Shown piece after piece: positions 1 to 6,127 of a DNA stretch of 10,824 nucleotides; within the stretch, counting starts at the first letter, position 1, and every line of letters starts with the position of its first letter. The position numbers were made by a program, and so were the translations under genes. Source of the DNA: an uncultured Rickettsiaceae bacterium (GTDB lineage Bacteria; Pseudomonadota; Alphaproteobacteria; Rickettsiales; Rickettsiaceae); contig CAJQOE010000104.1 in NCBI GenBank assembly GCA_905479885.1, positions 1 to 10,824 of the forward strand, in the 5' to 3' direction. The notes under the pieces are model-generated. The model saw only the letters and a list, made by a program, of their open reading frames with translations. It did no database searches and had not been told where the DNA came from.

Positions 1-1
1 A

Positions 2-1528
2 GTTTTGTATCAGTATTCTAAAGGGAATAGTCAAAGGTTAATATCTAGGTCACTAGATATATCAAGGGATACAGTTCGCAAATATATCACTCTTGCTAAT
101 CAAGAGAATTTTAGCACACTAGTCAGTGATGATACACTAAATAAAATTGCAATCAGAGTAGAAGAAATTTTATACCAAAATGAGCAGAAGCCAAAAGCAC
201 CCACGATATCTACGCTATCAGGATACAAAGAAGAAATCGAAGGTTGGCTCAATCAGAGCAATATAACCCATACTCAAATTCAACGACTACTATTGAAAGA
301 AGGTGTAAATGTAAGTCCCCGTAGTGTCAATAGGTATATAGCAAAGGAATTTCCTAAGATTCCCAAAAACACTATACATATGAAGACTTCTCCTGGTCAG
401 GAAGGGCAAGTAGACTTTGGTTACGTAGGCATGATGAATGATAAAAGTGGGGAGATGAGAAAAACCTATGCCTTCGTGATGTGCCTTTCACATAGCCGTT
501 ATCGCTATGTTGAATTTGTTAGTTCGCAAGATCAACGAAGCTGGGCGCAACTTCATATAAATGCATTTCAGTTTTTTGGTGGTGTGCCTTGTAGAATTAT
601 ATTAGATAATTTAAAGGCAGGGGTGATAAAGCCAGATATTTACGATCCAACTCTAAACGAAACATACTCTGAATTATCACGATTTTATGGGTTTACTATA
701 GACCCAGCAAAAGTATATAAACCTGAGCATAAAGGTAAGGTAGAACGATCTATTAGAATAGTAAAAGAGCAATTAATTGCTGGTAAATCATATCGTAATA
801 TAAGTGATGCAAACACTGAGGCTATTCAATGGTGCAAACATGAAATATCACATAGAGTTTGTAGCACAACAGGTGCAATGCCGATTGATATATTTCTTCT
901 AGAGGAACGCTCTGAGTTATTAGCAATACCAACTGGCAATTTTGATATTCCAGTTTGGACTGTCTGCAAAGTACACAAAGATCATCACTTTACTACTATG
1001 AAGAATTTTTATTCAGTACCTACGCAATATATTGGTGAGGAAATAACAGTACGCATTGGTCTTAAAACGGTTTCAGCATATTTTAAACATGAAATTATAA
1101 AAACTCATCCTAGGAATCATGCAACTGGTCAATGGATTACCGATGAAAAAGATTATAGCAAATCTGCTTTATATCACTTAGAGGGAACACGTGATATATG
1201 CATTGCATCTGCTAAGGAAATAGGAGAAGCAACTGGTCAAGTTATAACTAAAATTCTTACTTCTGCTGGTAAAATTCATTTACGTAAAGCGCAAGGGATA
1301 TTGAGGTTAGCTAACTCCTATAGTGCTGACAGATTAGAGTTAGCATGTTTACGTGCATCTGCTTACGACAATTATACCTATAATGCGATATCTAATATTC
1401 TAAAAAATAAGTTAGATCAAAAATCTACTGAAAGCTTTGGGGTTAAAAAGATTAGCAACATAAAAGATAGTGCCTATGTTAGAGATGCCAAAGAGTACAG
1501 CTCTGACATGGAGGTAAATTATGCTTAA
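2..1528 (+). CDS. istA: IS21-family transposase IstA (5' end outside window)
   Basis: This is the DDE transposase of the IS21 family. It cuts and joins transposon ends and works with the ATPase IstB. The frame is open to the window edge and the first in-frame start-like codon is a TTG at 5, but the helix-turn-helix already begins there (QRLISRSLDISRDTVRKY, residues 10-27 counted from that TTG). The real start is probably 10-20 codons further left. The catalytic triad is visible: D137 in GQVDFGY, D201 in ILDNLKAG and E247 in HKGKVERS. The D-D spacing of 64 and D-E spacing of 46 suit the IS21 integrase core. A C-terminal beta-barrel-like region follows (NFYSVPTQYIGEEITVRIG). At about 507 residues it is near the family's usual length. 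The stop overlaps the istB start by 8 nt. No frameshift or internal stop is seen. Confidence 0.93.
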   Translation, partial: VLYQYSKGNSQRLISRSLDISRDTVRKYITLANQENFSTLVSDDTLNKIAIRVEEILYQNEQKPKAPTISTLSGYKEEIEGWLNQSNITHTQIQRLLLKEGVNVSPRSVNRYIAKEFPKIPKNTIHMKTSPGQEGQVDFGYVGMMNDKSGEMRKTYAFVMCLSHSRYRYVEFVSSQDQRSWAQLHINAFQFFGGVPCRIILDNLKAGVIKPDIYDPTLNETYSELSRFYGFTIDPAKVYKPEHKGKVERSIRIVKEQLIAGKSYRNISDANTEAIQWCKHEISHRVCSTTGAMPIDIFLLEERSELLAIPTGNFDIPVWTVCKVHKDHHFTTMKNFYSVPTQYIGEEITVRIGLKTVSAYFKHEIIKTHPRNHATGQWITDEKDYSKSALYHLEGTRDICIASAKEIGEATGQVITKILTSAGKIHLRKAQGILRLANSYSADRLELACLRASAYDNYTYNAISNILKNKLDQKSTESFGVKKISNIKDSAYVRDAKEYSSDMEVNYA

Positions 1529-2291
1529 TGTACAACTTAACAACATGGTACAGCAATTAAAATTATATGGAATTGTTGGTAGTTTAGATAGCAGAGTACG
1601 ACAGGCAGCTGATGCTACAATGTCATATGAAGAGCTACTTTCCATGCTCTTTCAGGATGAGTTAGATCATAGAAATCAAACGTCTTTGCAAAGGAGAATT
1701 AGTCAAGCAAGGTTCGAAGAACTAAAAACATTTGAAGGGCTTGACTTAAAGCGTTATTCCTTAAAAATTCGCCACGCAATTAATGATCTAATGACAGGTA
1801 AGTTTATCAAGGAAAAGAGTCATATAATTATTATGGGACCAGTAGGTACAGGAAAAACTCACTTGTCACAGGCTCTAGGAATGCTTGCTTGTCAGCGCAA
1901 TAAAAAGGTACGGTTTATACGTAGCAACGAACTATTAACTGAATTATATAGAGCAAGAGCAGATTCGACTTATGATACGCTATTTAAGCGTTACACTAAA
2001 CTTGATGTATTAATTTTAGATGATTTTGGTTTAAAGACTTTATCAGCCGAGCAATCATCGGATTTATATGACTTAATTGCTTCGGTGCATATTAGTGCTA
2101 GCTTAATAATTACGACAAACAGAAAAATTGAAAAATGGAGCGAAGTATTCTTTGATCCGATCATGGCTAATGCAGCTATGGATAGAATAGTAAATAATGC
2201 TTATAGAGTCATCCTAGAAGGAGAATCATATAGGAAAAACTTTATACCAAAATTTGAAATGGAGGGTGACAAAATGAATAAAGATATTTAG
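1521..2291 (+). CDS. istB: IS21-family ATP-binding helper protein IstB
   Basis: IstB is an AAA+ ATPase related to DnaC. It assembles on target DNA and recruits and stimulates the IstA transposase. The 256-residue protein shows Walker A (GPVGTGKTH, residues 106-114), Walker B (LDVLILDDFG, 161-170) and a sensor-1-like segment (LIITTNR, about 195-201). The C-terminal lid carries DRIVNNAYRVILEGESYR, the conserved IstB ending. The ATG at 1521 is chosen because a strong Shine-Dalgarno (GGAGGT, 1510-1515) precedes it by 5 nt; both lie inside the end of istA, so translation is probably coupled. Length is normal for the family and all ATPase motifs are intact. The right-end terminal repeats of the element begin about 20 bp after the stop. 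Confidence 0.95.
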   Translation: MLNVQLNNMVQQLKLYGIVGSLDSRVRQAADATMSYEELLSMLFQDELDHRNQTSLQRRISQARFEELKTFEGLDLKRYSLKIRHAINDLMTGKFIKEKSHIIIMGPVGTGKTHLSQALGMLACQRNKKVRFIRSNELLTELYRARADSTYDTLFKRYTKLDVLILDDFGLKTLSAEQSSDLYDLIASVHISASLIITTNRKIEKWSEVFFDPIMANAAMDRIVNNAYRVILEGESYRKNFIPKFEMEGDKMNKDI

Positions 2292-2310
2292 TATATAGTG
2301 GACTTCTTAC

Positions 2311-2343
2311 CTGGCGCAAGGGTGGCCTAGTATGACTGGCGCA
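2311..2343 (+). repeat. IS21 right-end repeated motif
   Basis: CTGGCGCA occurs at 2311-2318 and again at 2336-2343, 25 bp apart start to start. IS21-family elements carry several short terminal repeats that bind IstA, and this position between istB and the element edge fits. Read inward from the edge, the end begins TGTTGTGCGCCAG. The matching left end is not in the window, so the inverted relation cannot be confirmed. Confidence 0.65.
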
Positions 2344-2348
2344 CAACA

Positions 2349-3358
2349 TGTGTATTCAAGCAAGGCATGAATTGTATGTTGAATATCATAATAAGATATT
2401 TCAAGAGGTAGATCGGCATCTTCAAGTTGATCATATATTTTCTATAGATGAGGGTGCTTGTCGTTTAACGGGTAAATATTGTTCACAAGAAGAGGCGATA
2501 TCTATTGCTAAAATTATAAAAGAAGCAATAAAAACAAATGTAGGTGATTACATTACTTGTTCAATCGGTGTTGCCTCTAATCGATATTTAGCTAAAATAG
2601 CTTCCAATATGCAAAAACCTGACGGATTGGTTGTCATTGCTCCAGAAGATTTACCCCAGAAGCTATATGATTTATCATTAAGAGACTTACCTGGCATTGG
2701 TTCTAGAACATATGAAAAGATTTTAGGGAAAGGTATATCTACTATAGAAGAATTATGTCGTTTTGATGCCAAAAGGTTAAAAGCGGTATGGGGTAGTGTC
2801 TGGGGAGAGAAGGTCTGGTATTTAATGAGAGGCGCCGATCTGCCTCTAGAAGCAACCCAAAAAAGCACGATAGGTCATAGCCAAGTTCTAGCGCCTGAAC
2901 TCAGGGGAGTAGGGCAGGCTAGAAATATATTAATTACTTTAGTGCTAAAGGCAGCACATCGGCTTAGGTCTAAGAGTTTGTATGCTAATAGCATTGTGCT
3001 ATCTGTAGAGTTGATGTCTAGACAAACGATTAAGAGTAGTATTAAGATAGAAGCATCTTGTGATAATAATAGTTTTACCAAGCCTGTTCTCAAAAGTTGG
3101 GATAATCTTGTCAAACTCAATGAACTTAAAGAAGTTAGAAAAGTTAGTATCAGTTTGCATGGTTTGCAAACAGAAACAAAGCAACTGTGTTTTAGCGATT
3201 TGCAAGCCGAGCGTAAGCAGCAGGTTTTATCAAAGGCAATAGATTCTTTGAATGAGAAGTTAGGGAGCAATTCTGTGACTATAGGGGTGTCACCAAATCA
3301 GCATAAAACAAAGGCAATCATTGCTTTCGGTCATATACCAAATCAACAAAAAAGATAA
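2349..3358 (+). pseudogene. Y-family DNA polymerase (DinB/UmuC-like), 5'-truncated by IS21 insertion
   Basis: This is the remnant of a Y-family translesion DNA polymerase of the type common in alphaproteobacteria (often mislabelled ImpB). It starts in mid palm domain. Counted from the junction ATG at 2348, it keeps the second catalytic acidic motif (SIDE, residues 32-35), the family segment from CSIGVASNR to QKPDG (71-93), a helix-hairpin-helix (LRDLPGIGSR, 111-120) and a C-terminal little-finger region. The N-terminal segment of roughly 75-80 residues with the first metal-binding aspartate (usually D-x-N-S-F-F/Y-A-S-V-E) is missing, so polymerase activity is not expected. The upstream edge is the IS21 right end. 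The apparent ATG at 2348-2350 straddles the IS/gene junction and has no Shine-Dalgarno. No internal stop or frameshift is seen in the 336 codons, so truncation is probably recent. The missing 5' part may lie on the other side of the element. Confidence 0.85.
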
Positions 3359-3443
3359 AGCAGGGGGCAAAACTAGTGATGATAAATAGAATGAGTTATT
3401 GAATGAATTTTGTGTATTATTGGGGGGTGTCTTGCCTTCGCTA

Positions 3444-3461
3444 AGAAAACGATCGTTTTCT
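3444..3461. promoter_or_regulatory. Perfect 18-bp palindrome, possible operator
   Basis: AGAAAACGATCGTTTTCT equals its own reverse complement over all 18 positions. It lies 5 bp upstream of a TATAAT (3466-3471), where it would cover the -35 region. As an RNA hairpin it would have a 7-bp AT-rich stem and a GATC loop with no following U-run, so a terminator is less likely than a dimeric regulator site. It sits between the polymerase remnant and the toxin-antitoxin genes. No regulator can be named. Confidence 0.45.
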
Positions 3462-3498
3462 GGACTATAATAAAATATTGATTTGATAAAGGTAAATA

Positions 3499-3527
3499 TT
3501 GTAAAGGCTAGTAATATATAGTATTAT
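3499..3527 (+). promoter_or_regulatory. Candidate sigma70 promoter of the toxin-antitoxin operon
   Basis: TTGTAA (3499-3504) and TATTAT (3522-3527) are separated by 17 bp, the optimal spacing. Transcription would start near 3534, about 27 nt before the antitoxin ATG. GTAATA occurs at 3511-3516 and 3531-3536, 20 bp apart and flanking the -10. A ribbon-helix-helix antitoxin could bind there for autoregulation, which is typical of such operons but is inferred here. Confidence 0.55.
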
Positions 3528-3560
3528 ATCGTAATAACTAACTATAATGAGATTTGAGTT

Positions 3561-3779
3561 ATGCATACAGTAACTACAAAAATATCAGATAACTTACATA
3601 GTGCTCTTTCTGAACTCTCAAATGAGATACATAGATCCAGGGGATACATTATGCAGAGAGCTATAGAAAATTATTTAGAAGAAAAATCAGATATCCTAGT
3701 CGCTCTTGCACGTATTGAAAGAGGAGAAGAAACTATTTCGTTTGAAGAATTACAGAAGAAATATGACTTGGAAGATTAA
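3561..3779 (+). CDS. relB: Ribbon-helix-helix antitoxin (RelB/CopG type)
   Basis: This is the putative antitoxin of a type II toxin-antitoxin pair. It would neutralise the toxin encoded next to it and repress its own promoter. The 72-residue protein starts with a ribbon-helix-helix DNA-binding fold: a basic/hydrophobic strand (TVTTKI, residues 3-8), helix 1 over LHSALSELSNEI, a turn (HRSRGYI) and helix 2 (MQRAIENYLEEK). The acidic C-terminal part (ARIERGEETISFEELQKKY) looks like the toxin-wrapping segment of this class. The ATG at 3561 is the first in frame, with only a weak GAG ribosome-binding site at 3549-3551. It overlaps the toxin gene by 17 nt, which supports coupling. The RelB name reflects the partner; the fold is shared by CopG, ParD and RelB, so the exact subfamily is uncertain. 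Confidence 0.85.
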   Translation: MHTVTTKISDNLHSALSELSNEIHRSRGYIMQRAIENYLEEKSDILVALARIERGEETISFEELQKKYDLED

Positions 3780-4035
3780 TTTTACAAAAAGTGCAGATAA
3801 GGATTTTTCTAAACTACCCAAGAATATACAGGCACGCATTGTGTTTTATATAAAAGAGAAAGTTTTAAAATCACCAAGGCAGCACGGTAAATCATTAGTT
3901 TCTTCCCCAAAAATAAAACTATGGCGTTATAGAGTAGAGAATTATCGGATAATTTGTCAAATAGACGATAAAGATATAACAATACTAGTCGTCAAGATTG
4001 GAAAAAGAGATTCTGTTTATAAAGATCACAGTTAG
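3763..4035 (+). CDS. relE: RelE-family mRNA interferase toxin
   Basis: This is the putative toxin of the pair. RelE toxins enter the ribosomal A site and cut mRNA during translation. The start at 3763 (ATGACTTGGAAG) is preferred over an in-frame ATG at 3706: it gives the usual 90 residues and begins with the family's first strand (MTWKINFTKSADKDF), with an AGAAGAA ribosome-binding site just upstream. Family features include the helix around LPKNIQARIVFYI (18-30), the core LWRYRVENYRIICQI (53-67) and the C-terminal strand ILVVKIGKRDSVY (74-86). Residues R62, R82 and Y86 fall where E. coli RelE has its catalytic R61, R81 and Y87, so activity looks intact. It follows the antitoxin with a 17-nt overlap. 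RelE and ParE share the fold, but the conserved Arg/Tyr set favours a ribonuclease. Confidence 0.9.
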   Translation: MTWKINFTKSADKDFSKLPKNIQARIVFYIKEKVLKSPRQHGKSLVSSPKIKLWRYRVENYRIICQIDDKDITILVVKIGKRDSVYKDHS

Positions 4036-4212
4036 TTTAGTTCTTGAAAGCCGTGTTTTAAAACTTATTTATGATGGTGTAGAAAGGAAAGATGATGAAT
4101 TAGGTTGTTATATGGCAACTGAGAGCTCCCTAGGGTTATTAGGTGATATAGACTTATTAATACTTGGCATTTCTTTCAAGGGTGGATTTGGGGTATTCAA
4201 AGATTTGGAATC

Positions 4213-4235
4213 TCTCAGGAGCATTAGTCCTGAGA
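4213..4235. repeat. Inverted repeat, 8-bp stem with 7-nt loop
   Basis: TCTCAGGA (4213-4220) pairs perfectly with TCCTGAGA (4228-4235) around the loop GCATTAG. No T-run follows on either strand, so it is not a classical terminator. It lies in the unassigned stretch between the toxin gene and the secretion operon. It could be chance, a decayed repeat element or part of a small RNA. Confidence 0.35.
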
Positions 4236-4472
4236 TTATCTTTAGCAACTTATCCCTAACTCTAGAAATAAAGAAATCCAAATTTTCTAAGTTACATTTG
4301 ACCCTTTCCTAACAAAATACCCACTAATTGCTAACGAAAAATTTCATGCAATTGCCCTGGCGACAAACCCCGTTTTAGTTATAAAAGGGATGTTTTTAAC
4401 ACAAAAGAAGATATTAAGAAATACTTAATTAAAAAATAAATAGTAGATAAGCGCTAAAAAATATACAGCACT

Positions 4473-4501
4473 GTGCAAAATTAACTAAATATTCATATAA
4501 C
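4473..4501 (+). promoter_or_regulatory. Candidate promoter of the two-partner secretion operon
   Basis: GTGCAA (4473-4478, three of six consensus positions) and TATAAC (4496-4501, five of six) lie 17 bp apart. Transcription would start near 4508 and leave a leader of about 46 nt before the GTG of the transporter gene. The alternative TTGCAA/TGTAAT pair at 4516-4545 would start within the start codon and leave no room for a ribosome-binding site. In such AT-rich DNA chance matches are common. Confidence 0.35.
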
Positions 4502-4553
4502 GCGTCTATATTGCATTGCAAAATAGTGATATTTTCATGTGTAATAGGATTGA

Positions 4554-6116
4554 GTGATAAATTTTCTGGCAAGGGCTATAGCTGTAATAGTAAGTATGAG
4601 TAGTTCGTGCTCGTATGCATCTGATTGTATTCCAATAGATGCTATTAAATTAGTGGGCAGTGGAGGTTTAGAGCATAGAGAGATCAGGCAGATCAGAGAT
4701 CGATATGTTGGTAAATGTTTGAGTATAGAGCAAATCCGCGCGGTAGTAAGGGAGATGACTAATTATTATGTAGAATCTGGTTATATTACTACGCGTGTGT
4801 ATTTGCCGGAGCAAGATTTATCTGAAGGGATATTGCAGATTAATATTCAGGAAGGGATAATTGAAGATATAGAAGTTGTTGGCGCTAAGAGATCTAGCAA
4901 TATAGATTTTTTTCCAGCTAATTTGCCATTACGTAGACGAAACACATTGAACCTTAGGGACATTGAGCAATCAACTGATCATTATAATAAATTAAAATCT
5001 AATAATACTAATATTGCATTAAAGCCTGGTAATAAACCTGGTGGTACGGTTTTAGTTATTGATAATAAGGCTTCAAAAAAATGGCGAGTAGTCAGTGGGG
5101 TTGATAATGCTGGTTCTAAGCAGAAGGGTGAGTTGCAATCATATAATAATTTTACTTTGGAGAATATTACTGGTGGTAATGAGTTATATAATTTTGGTTA
5201 TAGAACTTCGTTAGATGATCCGTCCATTAGACATACAGCTGCATATACGGCAATGTTTTTAATGCCGTTTGGTTATAATGATTTGGGTTTAAGTTATAAT
5301 CAGGGTAAGTATAAAAACTTTATTTATGGGATAAATAATTCATATAGTAACCGTGGTAGCAGTAAGGTTTATAAAGTAGATTTGAGTAGATCTATTCATC
5401 GTAATGGATCGGGTAAGACTTCATTGTTATTTGGCGCGGCTTGGGAAGAATATACAAATTATATTGCCAATTATAAGCTTGATATTTCTACATATAAAGT
5501 TAGGAAGTTTGATCTTGGCCTTTCGCATCAACGCAAATTTGGTCCCGGAGTACTTGGTACTGGTATCAGTTTTACCTATGGGGTAAATAAAGGCTTTGTC
5601 TCAAGTTATTCTAATCTGCGCGTTCCAGAAAAGCATTTTAGCAAAGTAAATGCAAATGCCTTTTGGTTAGTGCCGTTACCAATAATAGTAGCAGATAGAA
5701 AGTTACAGTATCAATTGCAGCTAGAAGGGCAATATAGCAGCAATCTACTAGTAGGGAGCGAAAAAAGTACGCTTGGTGGTTTATCGAGTATACGCGGTTT
5801 TAAGGATTATAGCGAAAATGCGGATAATATGGTTTTAGCACGTAATGAATTAGCTCTACCATTACCTATCGGTAATAACCCAAAGATAAAGTCTTTGTTT
5901 GGAGAGGTAAGTATTTTTGCTGCTTTTGATATTGGTGGATTCCGTAATCATGAGGAGATTGGCTCTAGATCTGGGGTGATGTCAGGCATTGCTACTGGTA
6001 TAAAAAATAAGGATGGGCATATAAATTTTAGTTTGACTTATGCAAGGCCGATGCAGGCGCCGGTGTTATTTAAGCATGCAAATATTTTATATTTTAGTTT
6101 AGCTTTGGATATATAG
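4554..6116 (+). CDS. Two-partner secretion transporter TpsB (FhaC/ShlB/CdiB family)
   Basis: This is an outer-membrane, Omp85-superfamily beta-barrel that exports the TpsA protein encoded downstream. The 520-residue product starts at a GTG directly after an in-frame TGA (4551-4553), with AGGA at 4546-4549. It has a signal peptide (about 1-22, likely cleaved near SYAS), then POTRA 1 with paired cysteines C25 and C55 (DCIPI and GKCL). The conserved segment YITTRVYLPEQDLSEGIL (77-94) follows, then POTRA 2 with LNLRDIEQ (132-139) and KLKSN (146-150), and the barrel from about 175. The L6-loop motif is present as SIRGF (412-416). The POTRA 1 domain follows the signal peptide almost at once, leaving no room for the H1 plug helix and linker of FhaC. 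The last residues are LALDI, without the usual terminal aromatic residue. An 11-bp gap to the TpsA gene indicates one operon. Confidence 0.93.
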   Translation: MINFLARAIAVIVSMSSSCSYASDCIPIDAIKLVGSGGLEHREIRQIRDRYVGKCLSIEQIRAVVREMTNYYVESGYITTRVYLPEQDLSEGILQINIQEGIIEDIEVVGAKRSSNIDFFPANLPLRRRNTLNLRDIEQSTDHYNKLKSNNTNIALKPGNKPGGTVLVIDNKASKKWRVVSGVDNAGSKQKGELQSYNNFTLENITGGNELYNFGYRTSLDDPSIRHTAAYTAMFLMPFGYNDLGLSYNQGKYKNFIYGINNSYSNRGSSKVYKVDLSRSIHRNGSGKTSLLFGAAWEEYTNYIANYKLDISTYKVRKFDLGLSHQRKFGPGVLGTGISFTYGVNKGFVSSYSNLRVPEKHFSKVNANAFWLVPLPIIVADRKLQYQLQLEGQYSSNLLVGSEKSTLGGLSSIRGFKDYSENADNMVLARNELALPLPIGNNPKIKSLFGEVSIFAAFDIGGFRNHEEIGSRSGVMSGIATGIKNKDGHINFSLTYARPMQAPVLFKHANILYFSLALDI

Positions 6117-6117
6117 G
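6115..6117 (+). promoter_or_regulatory. Weak ribosome-binding site for the TpsA gene
   Basis: AGG overlaps the stop codon of the transporter gene. It is 10 nt from the ATG at 6128 and 7 nt from an in-frame TTG at 6125. Spacing alone slightly favours TTG, but ATG is the likelier initiator. The product differs by one residue. Confidence 0.4.
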
Positions 6118-6127
6118 CGATAAATTG

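Larger units (their letters stand above)
1..2348 (+). mobile_element. IS21-family insertion sequence, right-hand part
   Basis: The istA-istB gene pair in one transcriptional direction, overlapping by 8 nt, defines the IS21 family. The left terminus is outside the window. The right terminus is placed near 2348 for three reasons: an 8-bp motif (CTGGCGCA) occurs twice downstream of istB, as is usual for the multiple terminal repeats of this family; the sequence ends in CA, as IS21 termini do; and an unrelated polymerase coding sequence starts abruptly at 2349. CA also occurs at 2342-2343 and 2344-2345, so the exact edge is uncertain by about 5 bp. Target duplication cannot be checked because the left flank is missing. 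Both genes look intact where visible, so the element may be functional. Confidence 0.88.
4036..4553. other. 518-bp region without a recognisable gene
   Basis: Both strands stay open for part of this stretch. On the plus strand a frame from 3998 to 4312 gives 104 codons, or 66 codons from the ATG at 4115, which begins MATESSLGLLGD. On the minus strand a frame of about 68 codons without a good start runs from roughly 4315 to 4110 and contains FFISRVRDKLLKIISGLML. I recognise neither, and neither has a convincing ribosome-binding site. The region could be a fragment of a decayed gene. The last 240 bp are very AT-rich, full of stops, and probably hold the promoter of the secretion operon. Confidence 0.5.

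Noticed and set aside
2264..2291. Good Shine-Dalgarno (GGAGGG) before an ATG at the end of istB
   Set aside because: The ATG is in the istB frame and would encode only five residues (MNKDI) before the stop.
2548..3270. Minus-strand frames opposite the polymerase remnant and a plus-strand frame at 3060-3242
   Set aside because: They overlap a clearly recognisable Y-family polymerase in another frame and show no family features of their own.
3431..3475. Intrinsic terminator at the 18-bp palindrome
   Set aside because: The possible stem is 7 bp and AT-rich with no T-run after it on either strand.
3706..3762. Longer N-terminus for the RelE toxin from the ATG at 3706
   Set aside because: It adds 19 residues not found in RelE proteins and lies deep in the antitoxin gene; the ATG at 3763 has a better ribosome-binding site and the family's normal N-terminus.
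4516..4545. TTGCAA/TGTAAT promoter-like pair just before the TpsB start
   Set aside because: Transcription would start at about 4552, leaving no leader or ribosome-binding site in the mRNA; the pair at 4473-4501 is better placed.
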